Part shown: piece after piece, positions 27,239 through 35,391 of the stretch
Layout: each line of letters opens with the position of its first letter
Position numbering within the stretch: the stretch's first letter is position 1
Origin: an uncultured Pelagibacteraceae bacterium
GTDB taxonomy: Bacteria > Pseudomonadota > Alphaproteobacteria > Pelagibacterales > Pelagibacteraceae
Reading direction: 5' to 3'
Length of the DNA stretch: 37,893 nt
Assembly: GCA_902543665.1 (NCBI GenBank)
Contig: CACBZI010000003.1
Location: 1 to 37,893, forward strand
The notes under the pieces: model-generated
The model's database searches: none
Told to the model about the DNA's origin: nothing
Seen by the model: the letters and a program-made list of their open reading frames with translations, nothing else
Program-made: the position numbers and the translations under genes

Positions 27239-28630
27239 TTACTGTTCTAGTAAAAGATTTTTTATTTGATTAATATTTTTTTTCATTTCATCGTCTTGCT
27301 CAGACAATCTTGTTATAGTTTTAACCGCATGTATAACGGTAGTATGATCACGGTTAGCGAATCTTCTACCTATCTCAGGTAAAGATCTACTTGTCATTTT
27401 TTTTGCTAAGTACATTGCAATTTGTCTTGGCCTTGCCAATGGTCTAGATCTTCTTTGAGATAACATGTCGGTTAAAGCTAAATTGTAAAAATTAGAAACA
27501 ACATTCTGTATTTTATCGACTGTAATCACTCTAATCTGGTTGAATACATCTTTCAAAATATTTTTACAGTCAGTTATTGTTAAAGTTTTATTATGCACTC
27601 TGCTAAATGCGATAACTCTATTTAAAACTCCAATTAATTCTCTGATATTTGTTTTGCTTTCTGACGCAATAAAATTGATTACATCATCATTTAAATTAAT
27701 GTTTTCTTTAAATTGACTTTGGATTTCTTCAATTTTCTTTTTTATAATTTTTACTTTTAATTCATGATCAGGGACCTCTAAATCAACGACTAACCCTCCT
27801 GCTAGCCTTGATTTTATTCTTTCTTGAATTCTCTCTAGTTTGATGGGATGACGATCTGATGATATAATTATTTGAGAGCCTTTGTCCATTAAGCTATTAA
27901 AAGTATGAAAAAACTCTTCTTGCAAACTATCTTTTCCACTAAGAAATTGGATATCATCTATGATAAAAACCGATGATTTTCTGAAAAAATCTTTAAAGTT
28001 TACCATATCATTTTTTTTAATTGATTTAATAAAATGATACATAAACCTCTCAGCAGATATAAACATAACATTATTATCGCCTTCAAGCTCAATACCAATG
28101 GCATTTAAAAGATGTGTCTTTCCTAGCCCAACTCCTCCGCAGATATAAAAGGGGTTATGTCTTGACAAATGCTCACAAACTTTTTTTGAGTAAGATAGCG
28201 CTATATCATTACTCTTCCCCTTAATAAAATTTTGAAAATTAAGATTTGGATTTAATCTATTATAATTAAGAATAGAGTCTTTAATTTCAGTTACTTTATT
28301 TAACTCGTTAATTTTTAGGTATTCTTGGTTTTGTTTATTTTCCTCAATTATTTTAAATTCAATTCTATTCAAGCTTAATTTAAAAATTTTAACTTGTTCT
28401 AAAATTTTATCTAAATATCGCGATACAATCCAATCTCGAAAAAACCTTGTAGGCACGCCTAAAATTAGATAATCATTGAATTCTTTAACAAGAGTAATCT
28501 TTTCTAACCAGCTGTTATAAATCTCATTTCCAAAATTCTTTTTAAAAGATGTTTGGATGTCTTGCCAGTTTAAAGTCTTTTCTTCTTCAGAAATATAAAC
28601 ATTATTTTTTTTAAAATTATTTTTTTCCAT
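27239..28630 (-). CDS. dnaA: Chromosomal replication initiator DnaA
   Basis: This 463-residue AAA+ initiator binds DnaA boxes and melts the origin. It has an N-terminal DnaB/DiaA interaction domain (about 18-85, with SWLEKITLVKEF), a linker and then the ATPase: Walker A GGVGLGKTHLLNAIG, Walker B VFIIDDIQFLSGK and sensor/arginine-finger parts. The C-terminal DNA-binding helix-turn-helix ends in the signature IGRRFANRDHTTVIHAV. It heads a dnaA-dnaN-gyrB-regB run. The 223-nt region upstream has a strong palindrome but no canonical DnaA boxes. Identification is firm. Confidence 0.97.
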   Translation of the reverse strand: MEKNNFKKNNVYISEEEKTLNWQDIQTSFKKNFGNEIYNSWLEKITLVKEFNDYLILGVPTRFFRDWIVSRYLDKILEQVKIFKLSLNRIEFKIIEENKQNQEYLKINELNKVTEIKDSILNYNRLNPNLNFQNFIKGKSNDIALSYSKKVCEHLSRHNPFYICGGVGLGKTHLLNAIGIELEGDNNVMFISAERFMYHFIKSIKKNDMVNFKDFFRKSSVFIIDDIQFLSGKDSLQEEFFHTFNSLMDKGSQIIISSDRHPIKLERIQERIKSRLAGGLVVDLEVPDHELKVKIIKKKIEEIQSQFKENINLNDDVINFIASESKTNIRELIGVLNRVIAFSRVHNKTLTITDCKNILKDVFNQIRVITVDKIQNVVSNFYNLALTDMLSQRRSRPLARPRQIAMYLAKKMTSRSLPEIGRRFANRDHTTVIHAVKTITRLSEQDDEMKKNINQIKNLLLEQ

Positions 28631-28853
28631 TTAGAAGTTTCTTAAGAGATATTCTATAAACTCCCTTTTAAAAATATTTGCAACAATTTTTTTAAAAAAA
28701 TTAAAAAAAATTCGTTACAGGTTGTAACGTTATCGTTATGATAGAAAAATTTTTTACAACTTTAAACCGAAACTATATTTAGTTTTAAAAAAAATTATTA
28801 TCAAAATATGGTTTAAATAAATTAAACTTCTCAACTTAAGATTGACAAAAAAC
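28631..28853 (-). promoter_or_regulatory. dnaA upstream region with a 7-3-7 palindrome
   Basis: This is the longest gap in the window (223 nt), between rpsT and dnaA. A perfect inverted repeat CGTTACA-GGT-TGTAACG covers 28713-28729, about 85 nt before the dnaA start, and is much more GC-rich than its surroundings. A weaker dnaA promoter candidate on the minus strand is TTGCAA (28683-28678), 19 nt, TATAGA (28658-28653). A smaller AAACTA-TATT-TAGTTT repeat lies at about 28765-28785. I found no match to the TTATCCACA DnaA box and no clear GC-rich terminator for rpsT. A transcription-factor operator is the simplest reading. Confidence 0.45.
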
Positions 28854-29108
28854 TTATTTTATTTTTTTTGAAATTTTAGAAATTTTTCTTCCAGCGGTTT
28901 TTTTGTTTACCACTCCAGATTTAGCAACCTGCATTAGAATTGATTGAAATTTTGGAAAATATTTTTTTATTTTTTCTTTATCTTTTGATTTAAGCAATAA
29001 TTCCATTTGTTTAACAGCATTTTTATATTTGCTTTTTCTTATTCTGTTAATCTGAGTTTGTTTTTTTACTCTTCTAACTCTTCTAATGGCAGATTTTGTA
29101 TTGGGCAT
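28854..29108 (-). CDS. rpsT: 30S ribosomal protein S20
   Basis: This 84-residue, strongly basic protein binds the 5' domain of 16S rRNA early in 30S assembly. It begins MPNTKSAIRRVRRVKKQTQ, as expected for S20 (NxKSA-KR), and has the conserved GVVNKKTAGRKISKI near the end. The whole protein is predicted helical. The position next to dnaA on the same strand is usual for alphaproteobacteria. There is no Shine-Dalgarno site; translation probably starts on a near-leaderless message from the promoter just upstream. Confidence 0.96.
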   Translation of the reverse strand: MPNTKSAIRRVRRVKKQTQINRIRKSKYKNAVKQMELLLKSKDKEKIKKYFPKFQSILMQVAKSGVVNKKTAGRKISKISKKIK

Positions 29109-29117
29109 TTTTAGCAG

Positions 29118-29146
29118 TGTATATATGGACGTCTTATACGGGTCAA
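29118..29146 (-). promoter_or_regulatory. rpsT promoter
   Basis: On the minus strand TTGACC (29146-29141), an exact 17-nt spacer and TATACA (29123-29118) make the best-looking sigma-70 promoter in the window. Transcription should begin about 3 nt before the rpsT ATG (29108). It lies wholly in the 43-nt gap after mutM. A TATAAG at 29138-29133 is too close to the -35 to be its partner. Confidence 0.6.
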
Positions 29147-29151
29147 CTTTA

Positions 29152-30021
29152 TTATTTTTGGCACCTTTTGCAGAAAAATGTTGCTCTATTTGAAATTACA
29201 ACTCTTGTTATATTTTTATTGCAATCTATATTAGAACATGATTCTCCTTTTCTGCCATACACCTTAAAATATTGTTGAAAATTACCTTTTTGTCCTTCTT
29301 CATTTGAAAAGTTCTTTATTGATGAACCTCCAAATTTAATCGCGGCTTTCAGTATTTTTTTCGTATTTTTTACAATTTTATCAACCTCAAAATTCGTTAA
29401 ATCATTTGCTTTTCGCGTAGGTTTTATTTTACTTAAAAATAATATTTCATTTACATATATATTTCCTAAACCAGAAACACACCTTTGATCCATTAACATA
29501 TCTTTTATAGTTCTTTTCTTGCCTAAAACATATTTTATCAAATAATTTAAATTATAACCTTCTTTTAGTGGTTCAGGTCCAAGTTTATTTAAATGAAAAA
29601 TTTTTTTATCGTTATTTGGGTTAAAAAATTTAATAAATCCAAATTTTCTAATATCATTATATACAAGCTTTTGATTTTTTTTGAAAATAATAGTGACTCT
29701 ATCGTATTTAAAATCTTTTTGGTCATTAATAGCATAAAAAAAACTTGTTTTGTGTTTTATATTTTTATTATCAAAAAAAAAGAATTTCCCAGTCATTCCA
29801 AAATGGACCAGCATTGCAAATGTGTGACTAATTTTAAAAATTAAATATTTTGATCTCCTCTCAATCTTTTTAATTTTTTTTCCAAGTAATTTTAACAATT
29901 TTCGCTTGTCAACTTTGTATCGTAGGTTCCCATCGTTGATCTTTACATTTTTAATAATCAAATTTTGAATTTTCTTCTCTAAAGACCTTTTAACAACTTC
30001 AACTTCTGGCAATTCTGGCAT
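29152..30021 (-). CDS. mutM: Formamidopyrimidine-DNA glycosylase (Fpg/MutM)
   Basis: This 289-residue repair glycosylase/AP lyase removes 8-oxoguanine and ring-opened purines. The catalytic N-terminus PELPEVEVV (Pro2, Glu3) is intact. LVHFGMTGKFFF, DQRCVSGLGNIYVNEILFLSKI and a final four-cysteine zinc finger (CSNIDC, then CKRC) that grips DNA are all present. The start is fixed because the catalytic Pro must follow the initiator Met. It diverges from ubiE with only 11 nt between starts. Together with msrA and katG it is one of three oxidative-damage genes in the window. Confidence 0.96.
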   Translation of the reverse strand: MPELPEVEVVKRSLEKKIQNLIIKNVKINDGNLRYKVDKRKLLKLLGKKIKKIERRSKYLIFKISHTFAMLVHFGMTGKFFFFDNKNIKHKTSFFYAINDQKDFKYDRVTIIFKKNQKLVYNDIRKFGFIKFFNPNNDKKIFHLNKLGPEPLKEGYNLNYLIKYVLGKKRTIKDMLMDQRCVSGLGNIYVNEILFLSKIKPTRKANDLTNFEVDKIVKNTKKILKAAIKFGGSSIKNFSNEEGQKGNFQQYFKVYGRKGESCSNIDCNKNITRVVISNRATFFCKRCQK

Positions 30022-30026
30022 ATAAT
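30021..30026 (+). promoter_or_regulatory. ubiE -10 element
   Basis: A perfect TATAAT lies at 30021-30026, six bases before the ubiE ATG (30033). Normal -10 to start spacing puts the first transcribed base on the A of the ATG, giving a leaderless message. The -35 region, inside mutM, matches poorly (TTCAAC at 29998-30003 with a 17-nt spacer). Confidence 0.5.
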
Positions 30027-30032
30027 TCTGTT

Positions 30033-30737
30033 ATGAAAAGTACTATTCAAGATAAAAATAAATTAGTCAATTCTGTTTTTTCGGAAGTTCACAAAAACTA
30101 TGATTTAATGAACGATATAATGTCATTTGGTATTCACCGCATTTGGAAAGAAAAATTTATTGACTGGATGAATCCTCAAAAAAATACGAAGTTAATTGAT
30201 GTTGCTTCAGGAACAGGGGATATAGCAAAAATGTTTTATAACAGAACCAAGAGCACAGGGTATATTACATGTGTTGAACCAAATATAAAAATGTTAGAAC
30301 AAGGAAAAGAAAAACTTAAAAAATATCCTACAATCAAATGGGTTAACGCTTCAGCGGAAAAAATACCGGTGGATGACGATACATTTGATTATTATTCAAT
30401 AAGTTATGGGTTAAGAAATGTGACAGATATTAACAAAGCCTTAAAAGAAGCACTTAGAGTTTTAAAGCCGGGAGGGCATTTCATGTGCTTAGAATTCTCA
30501 AAAATAAATAATGAGATATTAAACTTTTTTTACAAAAAATATTCGATGACTATTCCTTATATTGGAAAATATATTGTAGGTTCAAAAAAACCTTATGAAT
30601 ATTTGATAGAAAGTATTGAAAATTTTTATAATCAGGATGAATTAGTTGAATTAATGTCTAAAAATGGTTTTTCTAAAATTCAATTTAGAAATGTGTCAAA
30701 TGGAATTTCAGCAATTCATTCTGGTTGGAAAGTTTAA
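30033..30737 (+). CDS. ubiE: Demethylmenaquinone/ubiquinone biosynthesis C-methyltransferase UbiE
   Basis: This 234-residue SAM-dependent enzyme makes the ring C-methylation in ubiquinone synthesis. It has the conserved N-terminal VHKNYDLMNDIMSFGIHRIWK, SAM motif I LIDVASGTGDIAKMF, DYYSISYGLRNVTDINKAL, PGGHFMCLEFSKI and the C-terminal NGISAIHSGWK. Its stop is immediately followed by the ubiB ATG with no gap. It opens a plus-strand operon of ubiE, ubiB, coaBC, dut and further genes. Menaquinone use is unlikely in this group, so ubiquinone is inferred. Confidence 0.96.
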   Translation: MKSTIQDKNKLVNSVFSEVHKNYDLMNDIMSFGIHRIWKEKFIDWMNPQKNTKLIDVASGTGDIAKMFYNRTKSTGYITCVEPNIKMLEQGKEKLKKYPTIKWVNASAEKIPVDDDTFDYYSISYGLRNVTDINKALKEALRVLKPGGHFMCLEFSKINNEILNFFYKKYSMTIPYIGKYIVGSKKPYEYLIESIENFYNQDELVELMSKNGFSKIQFRNVSNGISAIHSGWKV

Positions 30738-32303
30738 ATGATTAAAAGGTTTTTCAAATTATTCCAGATTGCAAGAAAACTATCTATATCTGGAGCTGTA
30801 GATACTATTAATGAGGTCCATACTCTACCAACAAGTTTGAATTTATTTTTTAATTTACTATCAATTGGTTCTCAACCAACGACAATAGATAAAAATAACT
30901 CCCCTGGAGAAAAACTTTGCATAGCTTTACAAGGTATGGGTACAACCTTTATTAAGTTAGGTCAATTTCTTGCTACCAGACCAGATATTATTGGAGAGGA
31001 ACTTGCAAAAAATCTTGAAAAACTTCAAGATAAAGTGCCAGCATTTGATCTTCACGACGCAAAAAAGATTATAAAAAAAGAAATAGGAGAAAATTTTTAT
31101 AGAAATATAAGTGAGATAAGCGAACCTATTGCAGCAGCGTCAATTGCACAAGTTCATCTTGCAAAAATAAGAGTTAATGGCCAAGAAAAACAAATTGCAA
31201 TAAAGATATTAAGGCCCGATATTGAAAAATTATTTAATGAAGAACTTGATGCTTTAATGCTTTTTGCATACGTAGTTGAAAGTTCTTTTTCTAAGGCTAA
31301 AAGACTCAAATTAATAGAAGTTGTTCATCTTTTAAGAGAAATTACAAATATCGAAATGGATTTACGGTTTGAAGCTGCTGCGGCTAATGAACTTTATGAA
31401 AATACAAAAAATGACTTAGGATTCAATGTTCCAAAGATATATTGGAACTATACAACCAAAAAAATTTTAACATTAGATAAAGTAGAAGGTGTATCTATAA
31501 GAGAACATCAAAAGCTTAAAAATATGGGGGTTGATTTAAAAAAACTAGCTGAAAATTTAATACAATATTTTTTAAAACAAGCAGTAAGAGATGGTTTTTT
31601 TCATGGTGACATGCATCAAGGAAACTTATTTGTTGATAAAAATGGAAATGTAATACCTGTTGACTTTGGCATCATGGGCCGATTGGATAAAAATAATAGA
31701 AAGTTTTTAGCGGAAATATTATACGGTTTTATACAGAGAGACTACTTAAAAGTAGCTGAAGTACATTTTCAAGCCGGCCTTGTGCCTCAGGATGCATCTA
31801 AAGAGGAATTTGCACAAGCTCTAAGATCTGTTGGTGAGCCGATTTTTGGACAGTCTATAAAAGATATTTCCGGTGGAAATTTACTCGCTCAACTGTTTGA
31901 AATAACTGAGAAATTTAATATGGCCACTCAACCTTCTTTACTCCTATTACAAAAAACGATGGTAGTCGTTGAGGGTGTAGCGAGAAAACTTTATCCTGAA
32001 ACAAATATATGGGAAGTTTCAAGGCCTGTACTTGAAGACTGGTTAAAGAATATGAAAAGCCCCAAATCTACTTTTGATACTGCTATAACTACCTCTTCAG
32101 AAATTCTTAAAAGAATTCCAGATTTACCAGAGTTAATGGATAGGGCAGATTATGCACTTAAATTAATGGCAGAGGGTAAATTAAACCTAGCAATTGGGAC
32201 CAATAAAAATTTAGAAATTGAGCAAATGAAACTCAAAAATTTCAGGAATAATATTGTTATCAGTTTTTTTGGTATTATAATTGTCTTTTTATTAGTATTC
32301 TAA
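30738..32303 (+). CDS. ubiB: Ubiquinone biosynthesis protein kinase-like ATPase UbiB
   Basis: This 521-residue member of the ABC1/ADCK family supports membrane steps of ubiquinone synthesis. The hallmark KxGQ region is TTFIKLGQFLATRPD, and the alanine-rich nucleotide loop is AAASIAQVHLA. The kinase-like active site reads HGDMHQGNLFVDKNG and VDFGIMGRLD. A single hydrophobic segment (VISFFGIIIVFLLVF) at the very C-terminus anchors it in the inner membrane; many relatives have two such segments. It abuts ubiE and is followed 6 nt later by coaBC. Confidence 0.95.
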   Translation: MIKRFFKLFQIARKLSISGAVDTINEVHTLPTSLNLFFNLLSIGSQPTTIDKNNSPGEKLCIALQGMGTTFIKLGQFLATRPDIIGEELAKNLEKLQDKVPAFDLHDAKKIIKKEIGENFYRNISEISEPIAAASIAQVHLAKIRVNGQEKQIAIKILRPDIEKLFNEELDALMLFAYVVESSFSKAKRLKLIEVVHLLREITNIEMDLRFEAAAANELYENTKNDLGFNVPKIYWNYTTKKILTLDKVEGVSIREHQKLKNMGVDLKKLAENLIQYFLKQAVRDGFFHGDMHQGNLFVDKNGNVIPVDFGIMGRLDKNNRKFLAEILYGFIQRDYLKVAEVHFQAGLVPQDASKEEFAQALRSVGEPIFGQSIKDISGGNLLAQLFEITEKFNMATQPSLLLLQKTMVVVEGVARKLYPETNIWEVSRPVLEDWLKNMKSPKSTFDTAITTSSEILKRIPDLPELMDRADYALKLMAEGKLNLAIGTNKNLEIEQMKLKNFRNNIVISFFGIIIVFLLVF

Positions 32304-32309
32304 TTAATT

Positions 32310-33539
32310 ATGTCTGTAAAAAATAAAAAAATACTTATGATTATTGGAGGAGGTATTGCTGCATACAAGTGCCTAGATTTAATTAGAATATTGAAGAAAA
32401 ATAATAATGAAATAAAAACAATCTTAACAAAAAGTGGAAAAGAGTTTGTTACAGCTTTATCTATAACTACTCTAACCAAAAATAAAACTTTTGAAGATAT
32501 TTTTGATAAAAATTCAGAGGCCGAAATTGATCATATATCCTTATCTAGATGGGCTGACTTAATTGTTGTAATGCCTACCACGGCTAATTTTATGACAAAA
32601 TTAAGCTTAGGAAAAGCTGAGGATTTAGCTACAACTGTAATTTTAGCTTCCAACAAAGAGATCTTACTAGTTCCAGCGATGAATGTGAGAATGTGGATAC
32701 ATAAAGCTACACAAAAAAATGTAAAAATTTTAAAAGATTATGGATATTTGTTTATTGGCCCTGAAAAAGGAGAAATGGCGTGCGGTGAGTATGGTGAAGG
32801 TAAAATGTCAAGCCCGAGGCAAATCTACTCATATATTGAAAATTATTTTTATAAAAAGGATTTAGTAAAAAATAAAAATTTTAAAGCTCTAGTGACTGCT
32901 GGTCCAACTAGAGAATATATTGATCCAATAAGATATATTTCTAATGAATCTAGCGGAAAACAAGGTTATGAGATGGCCTTAGCTCTTAGTAAATTAGGTA
33001 TTGAGACAACTTTAATTATTGGGCCATCTAACCTAATATCTCAAAAAAATATCATAACAAAAAAAATAGTAACTGCAGATGAAATGTTTACGGAAGTTAA
33101 AAAATCTCTACCCGTAGATATTGCTGTTTGCTCAGCTGCTGTTTCTGATTTTAAGCCTATTAAAAAAAACAAAAATAAATTTAAAAAAGATCAAAATACT
33201 TTTACATCTATTCAATTTAAACAAAATAAGGATATTCTGGAATATTTAAGTAAAAATAATAAACATAGACCAAGAATAGTTGTTGGTTTCTCTGCAGAAA
33301 CAGAAAATCTTAACAAAAATTCAATATTAAAGATGAGAAAGAAAAATTGTGATTTAATTATTGCAAATGATGTCTCAGAAAAAGGTAAAGGATTTAATTC
33401 CGATTATAATGAGGTTTCAATTATTGATAGTGATGGAAATACTAAAATAATTAAAAAAAATAAAAAAAGTTTCATAGCAAATAAAGTTGCTGAAATCATT
33501 TTAGATAAACTATTAATTAATGACAGAAATTCTAATTAA
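32310..33539 (+). CDS. coaBC: Bifunctional phosphopantothenoylcysteine decarboxylase/synthase CoaBC
   Basis: This 409-residue fusion carries out two steps of coenzyme A synthesis: CoaB joins phosphopantothenate to cysteine and CoaC decarboxylates the product. The FMN-dependent CoaC half (about 1-185) shows GGGIAAYKCLDLIR, the catalytic His in EIDHISLSRWAD, PAMNVRMW and the substrate-clamp Cys in ACGEYGEGKM. The CoaB half (about 190-409) starts TAGPTREYIDPIRYISNESS and has AAVSDFKP and VGFSAETEN. The last 20 bases overlap dut. Identification is firm. Confidence 0.96.
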   Translation: MSVKNKKILMIIGGGIAAYKCLDLIRILKKNNNEIKTILTKSGKEFVTALSITTLTKNKTFEDIFDKNSEAEIDHISLSRWADLIVVMPTTANFMTKLSLGKAEDLATTVILASNKEILLVPAMNVRMWIHKATQKNVKILKDYGYLFIGPEKGEMACGEYGEGKMSSPRQIYSYIENYFYKKDLVKNKNFKALVTAGPTREYIDPIRYISNESSGKQGYEMALALSKLGIETTLIIGPSNLISQKNIITKKIVTADEMFTEVKKSLPVDIAVCSAAVSDFKPIKKNKNKFKKDQNTFTSIQFKQNKDILEYLSKNNKHRPRIVVGFSAETENLNKNSILKMRKKNCDLIIANDVSEKGKGFNSDYNEVSIIDSDGNTKIIKKNKKSFIANKVAEIILDKLLINDRNSN

Positions 33540-33960
33540 AAGACTATCTAAAAATATAAATTTACCAAAATATGAAACTGAGGGATCTTCAGGGATGGAC
33601 CTTGCAGCTGACATAACCTCTACAATTAATATTAAACCTGGAGAATCCTCAATAATTCCAACTGGTATATCAGTTTCGATACCTGTCAATTACGAAATGC
33701 AAATTAGGCCAAGATCAGGATTGGCAGCTAAAAATCAAGTTACAGTTCTTAATACTCCTGGAACAATTGATGCAGACTATAGAGGAGAAATTAAAGTTAT
33801 ATTAATTAATTTAGGTAATAAAACATTTAAAGTTGAAAAGGGCTCAAGAATAGCTCAGATGGTACTTTGTCCAGTAGAAAAGGCTAAAATTAAAGAAGTT
33901 GAAGACTTAGGAAAAACTAATCGCGGGTCTGGCGGGTTTGGATCTACAGGAACAAAATAA
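33520..33960 (+). CDS. dut: dUTP diphosphatase
   Basis: This 146-residue homotrimeric dUTPase hydrolyses dUTP to dUMP, keeping uracil out of DNA and feeding thymidylate synthesis. All five motifs are present in order: GSSGMDLAAD, RPRSGLA, NTPGTIDADYRGEIKV, GSRIAQMVL and the C-terminal lid RGSGGFGSTG. The ATG lies inside the coaBC reading frame (20-nt overlap), which suggests coupled translation. The coaBC-dut pair is a common alphaproteobacterial and gammaproteobacterial arrangement. Confidence 0.97.
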   Translation: MTEILIKRLSKNINLPKYETEGSSGMDLAADITSTINIKPGESSIIPTGISVSIPVNYEMQIRPRSGLAAKNQVTVLNTPGTIDADYRGEIKVILINLGNKTFKVEKGSRIAQMVLCPVEKAKIKEVEDLGKTNRGSGGFGSTGTK

Positions 33961-33963
33961 TAA

Positions 33964-34713
33964 ATGAATTTTGACTCTAGATATTTTGAAAGATTCGAGA
34001 AACAAATAATTTTGAAAAAAATAGGGATTTTAGGACAAAAGAAAATTTTGAAGTCAAAAGTATTAATAATTGGAATTGGAGGTTTAGGATGCCCTTTGTT
34101 GACCTATTTAGCAGCATCTGGTGTGGGAACGTTAGGAATAGCAGATCACGATAAAGTAGAATTAAGTAATCTAAATAGACAAACTTTATTTTCAACAAGC
34201 GATATTGGTAAATTTAAAGTAGATCAAGCTAGAAAAAAAATATTAGAAATAAATAAAAAAATAAAAATAAAAATTTTTAAAAAAAGAATTAATCCAGGTA
34301 ATTGTAAATCTATCATAAAGAATTTTGACATTATTTGTGATGGAACTGATAGTTATGAAACTCGCTTTATAATTAATGATCAATGTAAAAAGAATAAAAA
34401 AATTTTAATCTCTGCGGCTATAAACAAATTTGATGGTCATTTATTTAGATTTAATTTTAAGAAAAAAACACCATGTTATAGGTGTTTTATGCCTGAAAAG
34501 CCTTCAAATTTAAATAATTGTCAAGCGGAGGGAATTTTTTCACCAGTAGCAGGTATATTAGGATCTTTACAAGCAAATGAGGTCCTAAAAGAAATTTTAA
34601 ATTTTAAAAGTATTTTAGACAGACGTTTGATAATTTTTGACTCAATTACTACAAATTTTAGAAGTGTAAAGTTAAGTTTTAACCCAGGATGTAAAAATAA
34701 ATGTTCAAAATAA
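33964..34713 (+). CDS. HesA/MoeB/ThiF-family E1-like adenylyltransferase
   Basis: This 249-residue enzyme adenylates the C-terminus of a small sulfur-carrier protein such as MoaD or ThiS. The ATP site is IGIGGLGCPLLTYLAASGVG, followed by DKVELSNLNRQ with the catalytic Arg, DIGKFKVDQA with Lys and CDGTDSYETRF with the metal Asp. Two zinc cysteine pairs are present: CYRC in the middle and CKNKC at the end. The domain order is MoeB-like, with no rhodanese extension. No moaD or thiS is nearby, so the partner is uncertain. It lies 3 nt after dut and overlaps the next gene by 13 nt. Confidence 0.9.
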   Translation: MNFDSRYFERFEKQIILKKIGILGQKKILKSKVLIIGIGGLGCPLLTYLAASGVGTLGIADHDKVELSNLNRQTLFSTSDIGKFKVDQARKKILEINKKIKIKIFKKRINPGNCKSIIKNFDIICDGTDSYETRFIINDQCKKNKKILISAAINKFDGHLFRFNFKKKTPCYRCFMPEKPSNLNNCQAEGIFSPVAGILGSLQANEVLKEILNFKSILDRRLIIFDSITTNFRSVKLSFNPGCKNKCSK

Positions 34714-35147
34714 TTTATTTATCCTTAATTTTATTTTCATTATGCCAAAATGTTTCGGCTTCGGAAGAACACTTCTTAACCTTAAGAAATGATAAAGTTA
34801 ATCTAAGACAAGGACCATCTTTTGAATACCCCATTAAATTATTCTATAAAAAGAAATTTTTACCAGTTCTTGTTCAGGATAAGTTCGAAAATTTTAGAAA
34901 AATTAGAGATCACGAAAATAATACTGGCTGGATTCATATTTCTCAATTGTCGAAAAAAAAAGCTGCAATTACAGTAGAGGATAATCAGTTAATTTTTAAT
35001 AAAGCATCTATATTTTCTAAACCTTTGGTAATTGTAAAAAAAGGTAGGCTTTGCAAAATACAAAAATGTGGGGAAGAATGGTGTAAAGTAAAAGTTAATA
35101 ATTATAAAGGTTGGATCAAAAAAAACAGTTTATGGGGTTTGTTGTAA
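34701..35147 (+). CDS. Exported bacterial SH3-domain protein
   Basis: This 148-residue protein has a signal peptide (about 1-21, FKIIYLSLILFSLCQNVSASE). Two SH3-like repeats follow: LRNDKVNLRQGPSFEYPIKL with GWIHISQLS, then a divergent second copy ending CKVKVNNYKGWIKKNSLWGL. The RxGPS and GWI motifs are typical of periplasmic bacterial SH3 domains, which often bind peptidoglycan or other envelope parts. The second copy contains a cysteine pair (CKIQKC) and one further Cys, possibly disulfide-linked. It ends the plus-strand operon, meeting the DUF2061 gene tail to tail with a 1-nt gap. Confidence 0.86.
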   Translation: MFKIIYLSLILFSLCQNVSASEEHFLTLRNDKVNLRQGPSFEYPIKLFYKKKFLPVLVQDKFENFRKIRDHENNTGWIHISQLSKKKAAITVEDNQLIFNKASIFSKPLVIVKKGRLCKIQKCGEEWCKVKVNNYKGWIKKNSLWGLL

Positions 35148-35148
35148 A

Positions 35149-35391
35149 CTATTTTTTATATTTAGCTGTCCAAATTTTGTCTAGTATAAAATACCAAATA
35201 GCATTAGCTAATGGTTCAACAATTGCATCAGTAAGAGCAATCATAAAAGACACGTCCGCTACTAGCATCAAAACTGTTATAGCAATTGCGAAGTGTCCGA
35301 TTGTATAAATAATTGTTCTTAAAATAGAACCTTTATTATTTTGGTATATGGTTTTTGAGGCTGAAAAGATACCGTGTGTAAATTCAGTCAT
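35149..35391 (-). CDS. DUF2061 small membrane protein
   Basis: This 80-residue protein has two predicted membrane helices (about 27-45 and 48-70). It fits the DUF2061 pattern: a basic residue then ILRTIIYTIGHFAIAITVLM, and a second helix ALTDAIVEPLANAIWYFILDKIW. That family is found widely in bacteria with no established role. It is the last gene of the katG-hydroxylase-DUF2061 run, directly abutting the hydroxylase stop. The assignment rests on the general two-helix pattern. Confidence 0.75.
   Translation of the reverse strand: MTEFTHGIFSASKTIYQNNKGSILRTIIYTIGHFAIAITVLMLVADVSFMIALTDAIVEPLANAIWYFILDKIWTAKYKK

Noticed and set aside
28631-28853. Replication origin next to dnaA
   Set aside because: No TTATCCACA-like DnaA boxes or box clusters are visible, and alphaproteobacterial origins are often not beside dnaA. 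GC skew over the genome would be needed.
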